A stretch of 34,759 nucleotides of DNA from an uncultured Clostridia bacterium (GTDB lineage: Bacteria > Bacillota > Clostridia > Christensenellales > Borkfalkiaceae): NCBI GenBank assembly GCA_944376335.1, contig CALWCH010000017.1, forward strand, positions 1 to 34,759, read 5' to 3'. The position numbers and the translations under genes were made by a program. Positions 27,601 through 34,531 of the stretch are shown here, in pieces (within the stretch, counting starts at the first letter, position 1; every line of letters begins with the position of its first letter). The notes beneath the pieces were generated by a model. It was given only the letters and a program-made list of their open reading frames with translations, searched no databases and was not told the origin of the DNA.

Positions 27601-28925
27601 TAGTCGGGCTTGCGCACGGGCGAGGTGTCGGGCTCGACGCTGCTCCGCCTCACGCGCAAATTGAAGTAGGAATCTTGGTTATAGATGAGGTTCTTGGTGT
27701 AGTCCTGCGCGGGCGTATTCGAAAAGAGGATATCCCTGCCCGAATAGGAGCGCGGCGTCTCGGGCGCGGACGGGCGGTCCGTGCCGTAGTAGCCGACGTG
27801 CCCATTGCGGCCATACCCCTGCGACTCGCGGTCCTGCGGCGCATAGTACCCCTGCACGGGGCGGCTCGGCTGCTGACCGTAGTAGCCCACATACCCGTTC
27901 TGCCCGTAGCCGTTCTGCGGCTGATACTGCTGCCCGTACCCGTACTGCGGCTGCTGCCGATGATCACTCTCGGGATAGGACGGGTACTGCGGATACGTCT
28001 GCTGCGGCTGCCGGTACTGCTGAGGATACCCCTGCATATTCTGCGGGGCATAGCCGTTCTGCGTATAACCATTTTGCGGCTGGTACTGCGGGGGATAGTA
28101 GCCCTGCATATTCTGCTGCTCGGGAGCCTGCGGGACATAATAGCCCTGCATATTCTGCGGCTCGGGGGCGTAGTAGTTGTTGATGTCGTAAGGGTCGCCG
28201 TAGGTGTCGGCATACGCTGCCTCGCCATAGGGCTCGCCGTAGCCGTACCCCGCATACTCTGCCGCAGGCTCGGCACTCGGCACCTCTTGGGGGCTCTGCC
28301 GCTTTTGGCTCCTCTGCGAGGGTTCCCCCTTCTGCCGCTTCGCCTTGGGCGGCTTGAGGGAGCGCGTCCTCTCCGTTCCGACGAGGGAGGCCTTCAAAGG
28401 CGTCGCCCAGAGAAGGACAAAGAGCGCCAGCGCCGCCAAAAGCCCGAACAGCACATACGCCCCCACGGGGGAGATGAGCGCCTGCACGGGATAGACGACG
28501 AGGCCGAACGCCGCCCCGCCCGCCGTTGCCGCGCCCTCCGCGGCGGCAGTATAACAGCCCGAGAGATACGCCCCGTACCCCTCACCCGTCAGGCGGGTGC
28601 TCGTTGCGAGGTGCGCGATGAGGAAGGCGGCAAACAGCACCGCCGTAAGTTTCAGCATGAACTTGGCGGGAATGAGGTTTTTGCCTGCGACCATGCACAC
28701 GGAGCCGTAAAAGCACAGCACGAGCAGCGGGTACACGAAATAGCCGAACGTACCCAAAAGAAACGCCGTGATGTTCACGCCGATCTCGCCGAAGATAAAG
28801 CGCCCTACCGTTGCGATGACGAGTAAAACAACGCTGAAAATGAGAAACGTCATCCCGAACGTCTCCCTCGTCACCACGCCCTTGCCGCGCTCCTGATTGT
28901 CTGCTCCGCGCCCGTAGCCGTTCAA
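24678..28925 (-). CDS. ftsK: DNA translocase FtsK/SpoIIIE with a very long repetitive linker
   Basis: Membrane-anchored ATPase that pumps chromosomal DNA at the division septum. The N-terminus has about four transmembrane helices in the first 170 residues, followed by a low-complexity linker of roughly 750 residues with repeats such as PQNMQGYY, NGYGQNGYVGYYG, ERSRGLE and FEPEPPAETRR. The motor is at the C-terminus: VAGTTNSGKSVCLNSML (Walker A, near residue 1080), DPKKNEF, VVDELADLM (Walker B), GIHLVIATQRPSVDVITG. A gamma winged helix (GPEYIKALAIVV...YISPFDG) ends the protein. I use TTG 28925 because AAAAGGAG lies 6 nt upstream; an ATG at 28997 lies only 5 nt after the -10 hexamer and could be used only as a leaderless start. 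About 1415 residues is well above the family norm of 750-1300. Confidence 0.92.
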   Translation of the reverse strand: MNGYGRGADNQERGKGVVTRETFGMTFLIFSVVLLVIATVGRFIFGEIGVNITAFLLGTFGYFVYPLLVLCFYGSVCMVAGKNLIPAKFMLKLTAVLFAAFLIAHLATSTRLTGEGYGAYLSGCYTAAAEGAATAGGAAFGLVVYPVQALISPVGAYVLFGLLAALALFVLLWATPLKASLVGTERTRSLKPPKAKRQKGEPSQRSQKRQSPQEVPSAEPAAEYAGYGYGEPYGEAAYADTYGDPYDINNYYAPEPQNMQGYYVPQAPEQQNMQGYYPPQYQPQNGYTQNGYAPQNMQGYPQQYRQPQQTYPQYPSYPESDHRQQPQYGYGQQYQPQNGYGQNGYVGYYGQQPSRPVQGYYAPQDRESQGYGRNGHVGYYGTDRPSAPETPRSYSGRDILFSNTPAQDYTKNLIYNQDSYFNLRVRRSSVEPDTSPVRKPDYTIGKTYERPVERGERLSERKTLGETREVPRYTDHTDIPRSDRRGETSRSEGRASEKKDDFLRPDFGRNGQGTPQSTSGGVNAGTTPAPSSYRNAYSEQEEKEPRGQMPRKVVHERPEPRRDEQTYSFRAEDLNYPRVPVFKSPETTPEQTARDAYANDVDDTEFSSAPSIDDIAEPPAPAESELRRARRDPAPEPVRTDFPEEPNPFDTPRAEDAADRSRSFDTRERARGERSRGLDVNNERSRGLEDAGSRSDRFDDTNSRTRGLEADSASRETGRSFGRTEEAPVPEPQPQSEDDYDPRASERGFRSLFSSQRGPDRVQLKNDGVDYVGDVSRERNARRFDETDTKAGFGSPAETGRTSFEPEPPVSDRRTSFEPEPPAETRRAGFGDQEVSDRRTTFEPEPPAETGSFEDSRAVRGLRNGRTSAADLFDDDDISELPEVPAAAPAPVRAKAERGGGGESVPDPMDLPAPPAPKPKKHTYKRYRRPSLDLFKEYDDSVTVSPKEIEYNSSVIVETLEGFRVDANIVKVTSGPAVTRYDIDIPRNISVRSVIRHDEEIAMRLHARDGVNMYSNSEVGAISIEVPNAHRAMVGIRSLMASPDYRNDDPTKLMFVIGKDVEGRAVCGDIVKMTHILVAGTTNSGKSVCLNSMLISLIAKYSPEDLRLILVDPKKNEFVLYEGLPHLMINEIITDAQKAIMALNWAIKEMERRYDVFEQKTRSGTVVRNINDYNANLTPDEEKLPKIVVVVDELADLMSVAKKDIEERIQRLTQKARAAGIHLVIATQRPSVDVITGVIKGNLPTRMAFRVIQEVDSRTILDESGAEKLLGNGDMLYKTGGMFNCLRVQGAFVGNSEAAAVVQNIKENNEAYFDQEVSDYINRTSPDDGGSDDDDDGDGGSVGPEYIKALAIVVKLGSASISLIQRKCGVGYNHAGKIIEWMELMGYISPFDGKAKARTTLLTKEEFESKYGNLD

Positions 28926-29002
28926 ATGTATCTCCTTTTCCGAAGGGAGGGAAGTTTTTCTCTCCTTCTCCACCCTGTGGTATCGCCATTTTCTCATGCT
29001 TC

Positions 29003-29031
29003 ATTATATCATTTTTGAACGGACATTTCAA
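29003..29031 (-). promoter_or_regulatory. Sigma-A promoter of ftsK
   Basis: Minus strand TTGAAA (29026-29031), 17-bp spacer, TATAAT (29003-29008). The expected transcription start is at or next to the ATG at 28997, about 70 nt upstream of the TTG start that has a ribosome binding site. Confidence 0.72.
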
Positions 29032-29197
29032 CAATATCGGGAAGAAATTTTTACACATTTTGATTTTTCTTCCCCGCCTACCCCAAAATAGCCGATTTTT
29101 GCCCGTTTTTGCCCCCCGCTCCCGCATCGCGCACGGTCCCCCTTCCGCCCATATGACGGAAAAGCGCAAATTTTTGCCGCAAATTTCACTCTATCCC

Positions 29198-29226
29198 TTG
29201 TTTTTTGCGGGAAAATGTGGTAAAAT
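29198..29226 (+). promoter_or_regulatory. Sigma-A promoter of the NifU-like/GGGtGRT operon
   Basis: TTGTTT (29198-29203), 17-bp spacer, TAAAAT (29221-29226), preceded by TGTGG. The leader is about 45 nt and ends in GGAGG before the ATG at 29277. Confidence 0.65.
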
Positions 29227-29276
29227 GACGGGGAAAGCTCCCGATAGGGATGAAAGATCATAATGGAGGACATCAT

Positions 29277-29978
29277 ATGCAGTATTCACTTGAAGTGGAA
29301 CACATGATGTGCGTTGCCAAGGGACCCAAGCACGATCCTGCCCCCATTCCGGAAGAGGGCAAATGGGTATGCGCAAAGCAGATCACGGACATCAGCGGGT
29401 TTACGCACGGCGTGGGCTGGTGCGCACCGCAGCAGGGCGCCTGCAAGCTTACGCTCAACGTCAAGGAGGGCGTCATTCAGGAGGCTCTCGTTGAGACGCT
29501 CGGCTGCTCGGGCATGACGCATTCGGCGGCCATGGCGGCAGAAATTCTGCCCCACAAGACCATTCTCGAAGCGCTCAACACCGACCTTGTCTGCGACGCC
29601 ATCAACACCGCCATGCGCGAACTGTTCCTGCAGATCGTCTACGGCCGTACGCAGTCGGCATTCTCGGAGGGCGGCCTCGTCGTCGGCGCGGCACTCGAAG
29701 ACCTCGGCAAGGGCCTTCGCTCGCAGGTCGGCACGATGTACGGTACGGCGCTCAAGGGCGTGAGATACCTCGAGATGGCAGAAGGCTACGTCACCCGCCT
29801 CGCCCTCGACAAGGACGATCAGGTGATCGGCTATGAGTTCGTTGCGCTCGGCAAGATGACCGACTTCATCAAGAAGGGCATGGAGCCCAACGAGGCATGG
29901 AAGAAGGCCATGGGCCACTACGGCAGGTTCGCCGAGGAACAGGGCGCGGTGAAGTACATCGACCCTCGTAAGGAATAA
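29277..29978 (+). CDS. NifU-like iron-sulfur cluster scaffold family protein
   Basis: This 233-residue protein belongs to the family annotated as iron-sulfur cluster assembly scaffold proteins that is encoded next to GGGtGRT proteins. Cysteines that could hold a cluster are at 12, 32, 49, 56, 77 and 106; LGCSGMTHSAAMAAEIL (75-91) parallels the NifU/IscU segment where a Cys in a G-C-x-x-x-x-A-S-x-S-x-M pattern binds iron. It is larger than IscU/SufU, and the second half (about 140-233) has no clear parallel. The start Met at 29277 follows GGAGGACATCAT; a longer start at 29250 is less likely. It has its own promoter and precedes the GGGtGRT gene by 11 bp. No cysteine desulfurase gene is present in the window. 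Cytosolic. Confidence 0.85.
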   Translation: MQYSLEVEHMMCVAKGPKHDPAPIPEEGKWVCAKQITDISGFTHGVGWCAPQQGACKLTLNVKEGVIQEALVETLGCSGMTHSAAMAAEILPHKTILEALNTDLVCDAINTAMRELFLQIVYGRTQSAFSEGGLVVGAALEDLGKGLRSQVGTMYGTALKGVRYLEMAEGYVTRLALDKDDQVIGYEFVALGKMTDFIKKGMEPNEAWKKAMGHYGRFAEEQGAVKYIDPRKE

Positions 29979-29989
29979 GGAGGACAAAG

Positions 29990-30991
29990 ATGGCTCTGTT
30001 TGAAGGTTATGAAAGAAGGATCGACAAAATTATGGGCGTACTCAAGGAGTACGGCATTAACTCTGTCGAAGAATGCAAAGACATCTGCCTTTCCAAGGGC
30101 GTAGACTGCGACAAGCTCGTGCGCGGCACTCAGCCCATCTGCTTTGAGAACGCCGTCTGGGCATACACCGTCGGCGCGGCGATCGCCATCAAGTCGGGCT
30201 GCGTCAAGGCAGCGGACGCGGCAGCCGCCATCGGCGTGGGCCTGCAGGCATTCTGCATCCCCGGCTCGGTCGCAGAGAACCGCAAAGTCGGCCTCGGCCA
30301 CGGCAATTTGGGCAAGATGCTCCTCTCCGAAGAGACGGACTGCTTCTGCTTCCTTGCAGGGCACGAGTCCTTCGCGGCGGCTGAGGGCGCTATCTCCATT
30401 GCAATGAACGCCAACAAGGTGCGTCAGAAGCCCCTCCGCGTCATTTTGAACGGCCTCGGCAAGGACGCGGCGTTCATCATCTCCCGCATCAACGGCTTCA
30501 CCTATGTCGAGACGGAATTCGACAACAATACCGAGACGGTGAAGGTCGTCAAGGAAGTTCCCTATTCGGACGGCCCCCGCGCCAAGGTCAAGTGCTACGG
30601 CGTGGACAACGTTCCCGAGGGCGTTGCGGTCATGAAGCTCGAGAAGGTTGGCGTCTCCATCACGGGCAACTCCACCAACCCCACCCGCTTCCAGCACCCC
30701 GTTGCCGGCACCTATAAGAAGTGGTGCGTCGAGAACGGCGTGAAGTACTTCTCCGTTGCATCGGGCGGCGGCACGGGCAGAACGCTGCACCCCGACAACA
30801 TGGCAGCCGGCCCTTCCTCCTACGGTATGACGGACACGATGGGCAGAATGCACTCGGATGCGCAGTTCGCAGGTTCTTCCTCCGTTCCCGCGCACGTCGA
30901 GATGATGGGCCTCATCGGCATGGGCAACAACCCGATGGTCGGCGCTACGGTCGCCGTCGCGGTCGCCGTCCAGGAAGGCATGACGAAGTAA
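29990..30991 (+). CDS. GGGtGRT family protein
   Basis: This 333-residue protein carries the name-giving motif GGGTGRT at residues 259-265 (SVASGGGTGRTLHPDN). Other conserved-looking segments are RGTQPICFENAVWAY (45-59), GLQAFCIPGSVAENRKVGLGHGNLG split across about 89-108, CFLAGHESFAAAEGAISIAMNANKVRQKPLR, and the glycine-rich C-terminus MGNNPMVGATVAVAVAVQE. The function of the family is unknown. The glycine motif could bind a nucleotide or phosphate group, which is inference. AAGGAGG is 7 nt before the ATG. It forms a two-gene operon with the NifU-like scaffold and ends at a terminator at 31009-31040, so an Fe-S related role is plausible. Confidence 0.92.
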   Translation: MALFEGYERRIDKIMGVLKEYGINSVEECKDICLSKGVDCDKLVRGTQPICFENAVWAYTVGAAIAIKSGCVKAADAAAAIGVGLQAFCIPGSVAENRKVGLGHGNLGKMLLSEETDCFCFLAGHESFAAAEGAISIAMNANKVRQKPLRVILNGLGKDAAFIISRINGFTYVETEFDNNTETVKVVKEVPYSDGPRAKVKCYGVDNVPEGVAVMKLEKVGVSITGNSTNPTRFQHPVAGTYKKWCVENGVKYFSVASGGGTGRTLHPDNMAAGPSSYGMTDTMGRMHSDAQFAGSSSVPAHVEMMGLIGMGNNPMVGATVAVAVAVQEGMTK

Positions 30992-31008
30992 CACGATAAA
31001 ATCAAAAG

Positions 31009-31040
31009 CGGTTTCGGTATTCTCCGAAGCCGTTTTTTTT
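31009..31040 (+). terminator. Intrinsic terminator of the GGGtGRT operon
   Basis: Nine-pair stem with one G-U wobble (CGGTTTCGG with CCGAAGCCG), 6-nt loop, followed by a run of eight T. Confidence 0.85.
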
Positions 31041-31111
31041 GCGCTTTTTTTGAGGCGGGCGATGCAATACGGCCGCCCCCTTTATAGGGGCCCTCTCCCC
31101 TGCAGCGCCGC

Positions 31112-31438
31112 TTATGCGTCCTCGCCCAACAGACGGATATAATACAAGTCGTCGAAGGAGAGGATGCCGTCGCCGATGCGCAAGGTACGGCGGACGAGGT
31201 CGACGTCCTCGATCGTTCCCCTCGCCTGCAAGTAGAAGCCACCCTCGAAAAAGAGCGCCTCCGCCCTTCTCCCGCGCGTGAGAAGGGGCAGCACCCGCTC
31301 GAGCGCCTCCGTCTCCTCGTCCGTGCGCGCGCGCTTCTCCTGCCGCTCGTGCTCGAGCTCCTTCCTCTCCAGCGCCTCTCTCAAGCCCCGAAGGGCGTCG
31401 AAGGGCGCAAACTGCTTGGCGCGGTCTCCCCTATCCAT
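31112..31438 (-). CDS. YolD-like family protein
   Basis: This 108-residue protein begins MDRGDRAKQFAPFDALRGLREALERKE, matching the YolD-like family whose members pair with UmuC/DinB-type polymerases. The middle is charged and helical; the C-terminus (GFYLQARGTIEDVDLVRRTLRIGDGILSFDDLYYI) forms the expected beta-rich end. YolD proteins are thought to be functional counterparts of UmuD in Firmicutes, which is an inference in the literature rather than proven here. It starts 8 bp inside the polymerase gene (shared ATGGATAG), so both are translated from one SOS-type transcript. Confidence 0.88.
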   Translation of the reverse strand: MDRGDRAKQFAPFDALRGLREALERKELEHERQEKRARTDEETEALERVLPLLTRGRRAEALFFEGGFYLQARGTIEDVDLVRRTLRIGDGILSFDDLYYIRLLGEDA

Positions 31439-32696
31439 CTGCGTTGTGACCTCCGATGAGTTTATTTCTTTCGATGAGCGTCGCCCCCTCCTGGAGGTCT
31501 GCCGCCGTGATGAGCGCGTTCTTGCCGAACTTCTTCTGAATTTCGAGGGCTGCGCGGTTGACGCGCTTCTCTTTTTCCACCTCCTCCCAATTGGTGAAGA
31601 GGTCGTAGCCCTCGCAGCTCTCGTCGCTTAAATTTTCAAACCCGACCCCGAGGCGGCGGATGGGCACGTTCCGTTGCGTCGTCTCGTCGAAGAGCGCCAT
31701 GAGCGCGGGCACCAGCTTCTTGGGAAGGTTGCTCGAAAAGGGCAGCTTGCGCGAGCCGCCCGTCGGCGCGTGCGCATCCTTGGAATAGCCCACGAAGAGG
31801 GAGATGCGCCCCGCGATCACCTTTCTGCGCATGAGCTCCAGACACCCCGTCCGCGCCATCTCTTCAAAGACCAACCGCGCCTTGTCGAAGGGGTAGTCGG
31901 AAAAGAGCACCTGCGAGTGGGAGACCGAGCGTGACTTGGTTTTGTAGTTCTTGATGTCCTCCATCGTGCAGCTCTCCCGTCCCCACGCGTGGTCGATGAG
32001 CAGCTCGGCATTGACGCCGAACTCCTTGTAAAGCGTCTCTTCCGGGAGCTGCGCAATGCCGCGCATCGTATAGACGCCCTTTTTATCCAGCCGTGCCGCA
32101 ATGCCCTTGGCGATGCCCCAGAAGTCGGTGAGCGGCCTGTGATCCCACAGCGTCTCTTGGAAGAGCTGTTCGTCGAGGTACCCGATGCGGTCGGGCGAGT
32201 GCTTGGCGGTGATGTCGAGCGCGATCTTGGCAAGGTACAGATTGGTGCCCACGCCCGCCGTCGCGGGGATGTGCGTGCGCCGCGCGATCTCCTCGATGAG
32301 AAAGCGCACGAACTCCTTGGGCGTCTTTTTGTAAATCGAAAGATAGTCGGTGATATCGAGAAAGCTCTCGTCGATGGAATAGACGTAGATGTCGTTCTTG
32401 TGCATGAAGTCGAGGTAGATGCCGTAAATTTCGGCGGCATAGTCGATGTACTTCTGCATGCGCGGCTTGGCGACGATGAATTCGAGGTTTTTCGGCACTT
32501 CAAACATGCGGCAGCGGTTCTTCACGCCCAGCGCCTTTAACTTGGGCGAGACGGCGAGGCAGATGGTGCCCTCCCCCCTCGTCTCGTCGGCGACGATGAG
32601 CTGCGCTTCCATCGGGTTGAGCCCGCGCTCGGCGCACTCCACCGACGCAAAGAAGGACTTCATGTCGATGCACGCATATACTCTCTGCTCCTTCAT
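31431..32696 (-). CDS. Y-family DNA polymerase (UmuC/UvrX/DinB type)
   Basis: Error-prone translesion polymerase of 421 residues. The palm motif CIDMKSFFASVEC at residues 9-21 provides the first catalytic Asp and an aromatic steric gate. SIDESFLDIT (about 110-119) gives the Asp-Glu pair. The thumb/HhH region is TDFWGIAKGIAARL and the little finger follows. The domain order and the YolD partner favour the UmuC/UvrX (YqjW) group over plain DinB. The start ATG 32696 has AAGGAGGGCAAC; the longer frame upstream reads the promoter. The promoter at 32737-32765 overlaps a LexA-like palindrome at 32716-32729, suggesting SOS control with recA encoded in the same window. Confidence 0.93.
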   Translation of the reverse strand: MKEQRVYACIDMKSFFASVECAERGLNPMEAQLIVADETRGEGTICLAVSPKLKALGVKNRCRMFEVPKNLEFIVAKPRMQKYIDYAAEIYGIYLDFMHKNDIYVYSIDESFLDITDYLSIYKKTPKEFVRFLIEEIARRTHIPATAGVGTNLYLAKIALDITAKHSPDRIGYLDEQLFQETLWDHRPLTDFWGIAKGIAARLDKKGVYTMRGIAQLPEETLYKEFGVNAELLIDHAWGRESCTMEDIKNYKTKSRSVSHSQVLFSDYPFDKARLVFEEMARTGCLELMRRKVIAGRISLFVGYSKDAHAPTGGSRKLPFSSNLPKKLVPALMALFDETTQRNVPIRRLGVGFENLSDESCEGYDLFTNWEEVEKEKRVNRAALEIQKKFGKNALITAADLQEGATLIERNKLIGGHNADG

Positions 32697-32715
32697 GTTG
32701 CCCTCCTTAAAATTA

Positions 32716-32729
32716 CAAACGTTTGTTTG
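32716..32729. promoter_or_regulatory. Candidate LexA-type operator of the polymerase/YolD operon
   Basis: Perfect dyad CAAAC-N4-GTTTG. The Bacillus/Clostridia LexA box is close to CGAAC-N4-GTTCG; this site differs by one symmetric base in each half. It spans the predicted transcription start, a suitable place for repression. Confidence 0.6.
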
Positions 32730-32736
32730 TACGTCT

Positions 32737-32765
32737 ATTATAGAACAGTTTGGGCGCTTTGTCAA
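32737..32765 (-). promoter_or_regulatory. Consensus sigma-A promoter of the Y-family polymerase gene
   Basis: Minus strand TTGACA (32760-32765), 17-bp spacer, TATAAT (32737-32742). Consensus strength implies a need for tight repression. Confidence 0.8.
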
Positions 32766-32808
32766 GGGAATATGCGCACTTTCAAGAGGAAAAATGAGGA
32801 AAATAGCA

Positions 32809-32843
32809 GGCGCCCGCCGCGGCTTTTGGCCGCGGCGGGCGCC
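32809..32843 (-). terminator. Strong hairpin behind yhbY, probable terminator
   Basis: Perfect 15-bp stem GGCGCCCGCCGCGGC with its complement and a 5-nt loop. The minus strand continues GCTATTTTCC, a short U-rich tract. Confidence 0.6.
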
Positions 32844-32854
32844 CCCGTTCTCCC

Positions 32855-33145
32855 TCAAAACTTGATGTGGTCGAATCCCTCGCGCGAGGAACGGCGGTAA
32901 AGAACCGCGCGCCGCCCGATGACGATGACGACCTCGGCGTGAAGTGCCGCCGCAATGTCGGCAGCCAGTGCGTCCTCATCCTCCCCCGAGGCGGGAAGAA
33001 GGTTGAGCTTGATGAGCTCGTGCGCCTCGAGGGCGTCCGAAAGGCCCTTTAGAAGGTTCTCCGAAATGCCCTCCTTGCCCACCTGCGCGATGGGCTTTAA
33101 GTTGGCGGCGAGCGCTTTTAAGTTGCTTCTCTGTTTGCTGGTCAT
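32855..33145 (-). CDS. yhbY: YhbY family RNA-binding protein
   Basis: This 96-residue CRS1-YhbY (CRM) domain protein has MTSKQRSNLKALAANLKPIAQVGKEGISENLL at the N-terminus, the KPx-x-x-x-G-K-x-G region typical of the family. ALEAHELIKLNLL and VVIVIGRRAVLYRRS near the C-terminus are also typical. It binds 23S rRNA precursors during 50S subunit assembly, working in the same process as ObgE. AGGAGAAAT precedes the ATG. It lies 60 bp after obgE and probably shares its transcript; a strong hairpin follows. Confidence 0.93.
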   Translation of the reverse strand: MTSKQRSNLKALAANLKPIAQVGKEGISENLLKGLSDALEAHELIKLNLLPASGEDEDALAADIAAALHAEVVIVIGRRAVLYRRSSREGFDHIKF

Positions 33146-33205
33146 AGTATTTCTCCTGAAACGCCGCGGTTGCGGCTTGTGTTCGACGGTTTAACCTTCC
33201 ACCCT

Positions 33206-34483
33206 TTACGGCACGAAGTCAAATTCGGTATCCCCCACCATCACGGTGTCGCCCTCCTTGCAGCCCGCGGCCTGCAGCGCCTTGATGACGCCCCTGAGCT
33301 TTAAAACGCGCTGGAAGTACGCCATCGACTCGGGGTTGGTCATCACCACGTTGCGGCAGAGCATATCGGCGAGGCCGCCCACGACGACGTACGCGCCCGT
33401 CTCGTCGCGGAAGATCTCGAACTGCGCATTGTCGCCCTCATCAAATTCAAACTCGTCGGCGGGGATGCGCTCGGCGGGCGGCAGCGTTTTCAGCATCTCG
33501 ATGACTTCGGAAAGCAGCGCCTCCAGCCCCTCACTCTTCACGGCGGTGATGGGGAAGATGCGGTACTTGCCGCCGTACGCCTCTTGGAAGCGCTCCAAAT
33601 TCTCCTCCGCGCCCATACAGTCGCACTTATTGCAGGCGACGACCTGCGGGAGCGCGGCAAGCTTTTGGGAGTAAGCGGCGAGCTCCTCGTTGATGGCGGC
33701 AAAGTCCGCGACGGGGTCGCGCCCCTCCATGCCCGAAATGTCGACGACGTGCACGATCATGCGGGTGCGCTCGATGTGGCGCAAAAAGGCGTGCCCGAGG
33801 CCCGCGCCCTCCGCGGCGCCCTCGATGAGCCCGGGGATATCGGCACAGATAAAGCTCTCGTCATACACACGCACCACGCCGAGGTTGGGCGAGAGCGTCG
33901 TAAAGTGGTAGTCGGCGATCTTGGGGCGGGCGGCGGAAATTTTGGAGAGCAGCGTGCTCTTGCCCACGTTGGGGAAGCCGACGAGGCCGACGTCGGCGAT
34001 GACCTTCATCTCGAGGATGAGCTCGTGCGGCTTGGTGAGAACGCCCTTCTGCGCAAAGTCGGGGGCGTGGCGGCGCGCCGTCGTAAAGCGCACGTTGCCC
34101 TTGCCTCCCCTTCCGCCCGAAAGGAGCAGCAGCTTTTCGCCCTCTTCAAAGACGTCCATGATGACCTTGCCCGTCTCCGCGTCACGGACGAGGGTGCCGA
34201 GCGGCACTTTGATGACGACGTCCTCCCCCTGCTTGCCCGTACAGCGGTTGGTCCCGCCGCGCGCGCCGTTGCCCGCAAAGTACTTGGAGGTATAGCGGAA
34301 GGAGAGAAGGTCGTGCATGTTGCGGTCGCCGAGAAAGTAGACGGAGCCGCCGTTGCCGCCGTCGCCGCCGTCGGGGCCGCACGCGGGCTTGCCCTTGTAT
34401 GCCTGGAAGCTGTTCATGCCGTCGCCGCCGTTGCCCGCTTTGACGGTGATCTTTACTCGGTCGGTAAAAGGTTTGTTGTCCAT
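33206..34483 (-). CDS. obgE: GTPase ObgE/CgtA
   Basis: GTPase that checks late assembly of the 50S ribosomal subunit and responds to (p)ppGpp. The 425-residue protein has the three standard parts. The glycine-rich Obg fold is at 1-158 (KAGNGGDGMNSFQAYKGKP, GPDGGDGGNGGSVYF). The G domain shows GFPNVGKS (169-176), DIPGLIEGAAEG (215 onward) and NKCD, and the C-terminal OCT domain ends in MVGDTEFDFVP. There is no Shine-Dalgarno sequence before the ATG at 34483; the -10 hexamer ends 6 nt upstream, so the mRNA is probably leaderless. The usual rplU-rpmA genes are not upstream; a divergent gene begins at 34739. Confidence 0.96.
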   Translation of the reverse strand: MDNKPFTDRVKITVKAGNGGDGMNSFQAYKGKPACGPDGGDGGNGGSVYFLGDRNMHDLLSFRYTSKYFAGNGARGGTNRCTGKQGEDVVIKVPLGTLVRDAETGKVIMDVFEEGEKLLLLSGGRGGKGNVRFTTARRHAPDFAQKGVLTKPHELILEMKVIADVGLVGFPNVGKSTLLSKISAARPKIADYHFTTLSPNLGVVRVYDESFICADIPGLIEGAAEGAGLGHAFLRHIERTRMIVHVVDISGMEGRDPVADFAAINEELAAYSQKLAALPQVVACNKCDCMGAEENLERFQEAYGGKYRIFPITAVKSEGLEALLSEVIEMLKTLPPAERIPADEFEFDEGDNAQFEIFRDETGAYVVVGGLADMLCRNVVMTNPESMAYFQRVLKLRGVIKALQAAGCKEGDTVMVGDTEFDFVP

Positions 34484-34489
34484 GCGGAC

Positions 34490-34518
34490 AGTATATCAAA
34501 CTTTCTCGATAAAATCAA
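34490..34518 (-). promoter_or_regulatory. Sigma-A promoter of obgE giving a leaderless transcript
   Basis: Minus strand TTGATT (34513-34518), 17-bp spacer, TATACT (34490-34495). Six bases separate the -10 from the A of the obgE ATG, so transcription should begin at or next to the start codon. Confidence 0.7.
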
Positions 34519-34531
34519 GCGAATACGGCCG

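Noticed and set aside
24657-28826. Very long plus-strand frames opposite ftsK (555 and 557 codons)
   Set aside because: Antisense shadows of the ftsK motor and its repetitive linker; no start signals or domains.
29015-29263. Plus-strand frame of 82 codons upstream of the NifU-like gene
   Set aside because: It overlaps the ftsK and NifU-like promoters, has no ribosome binding site and no recognisable features.
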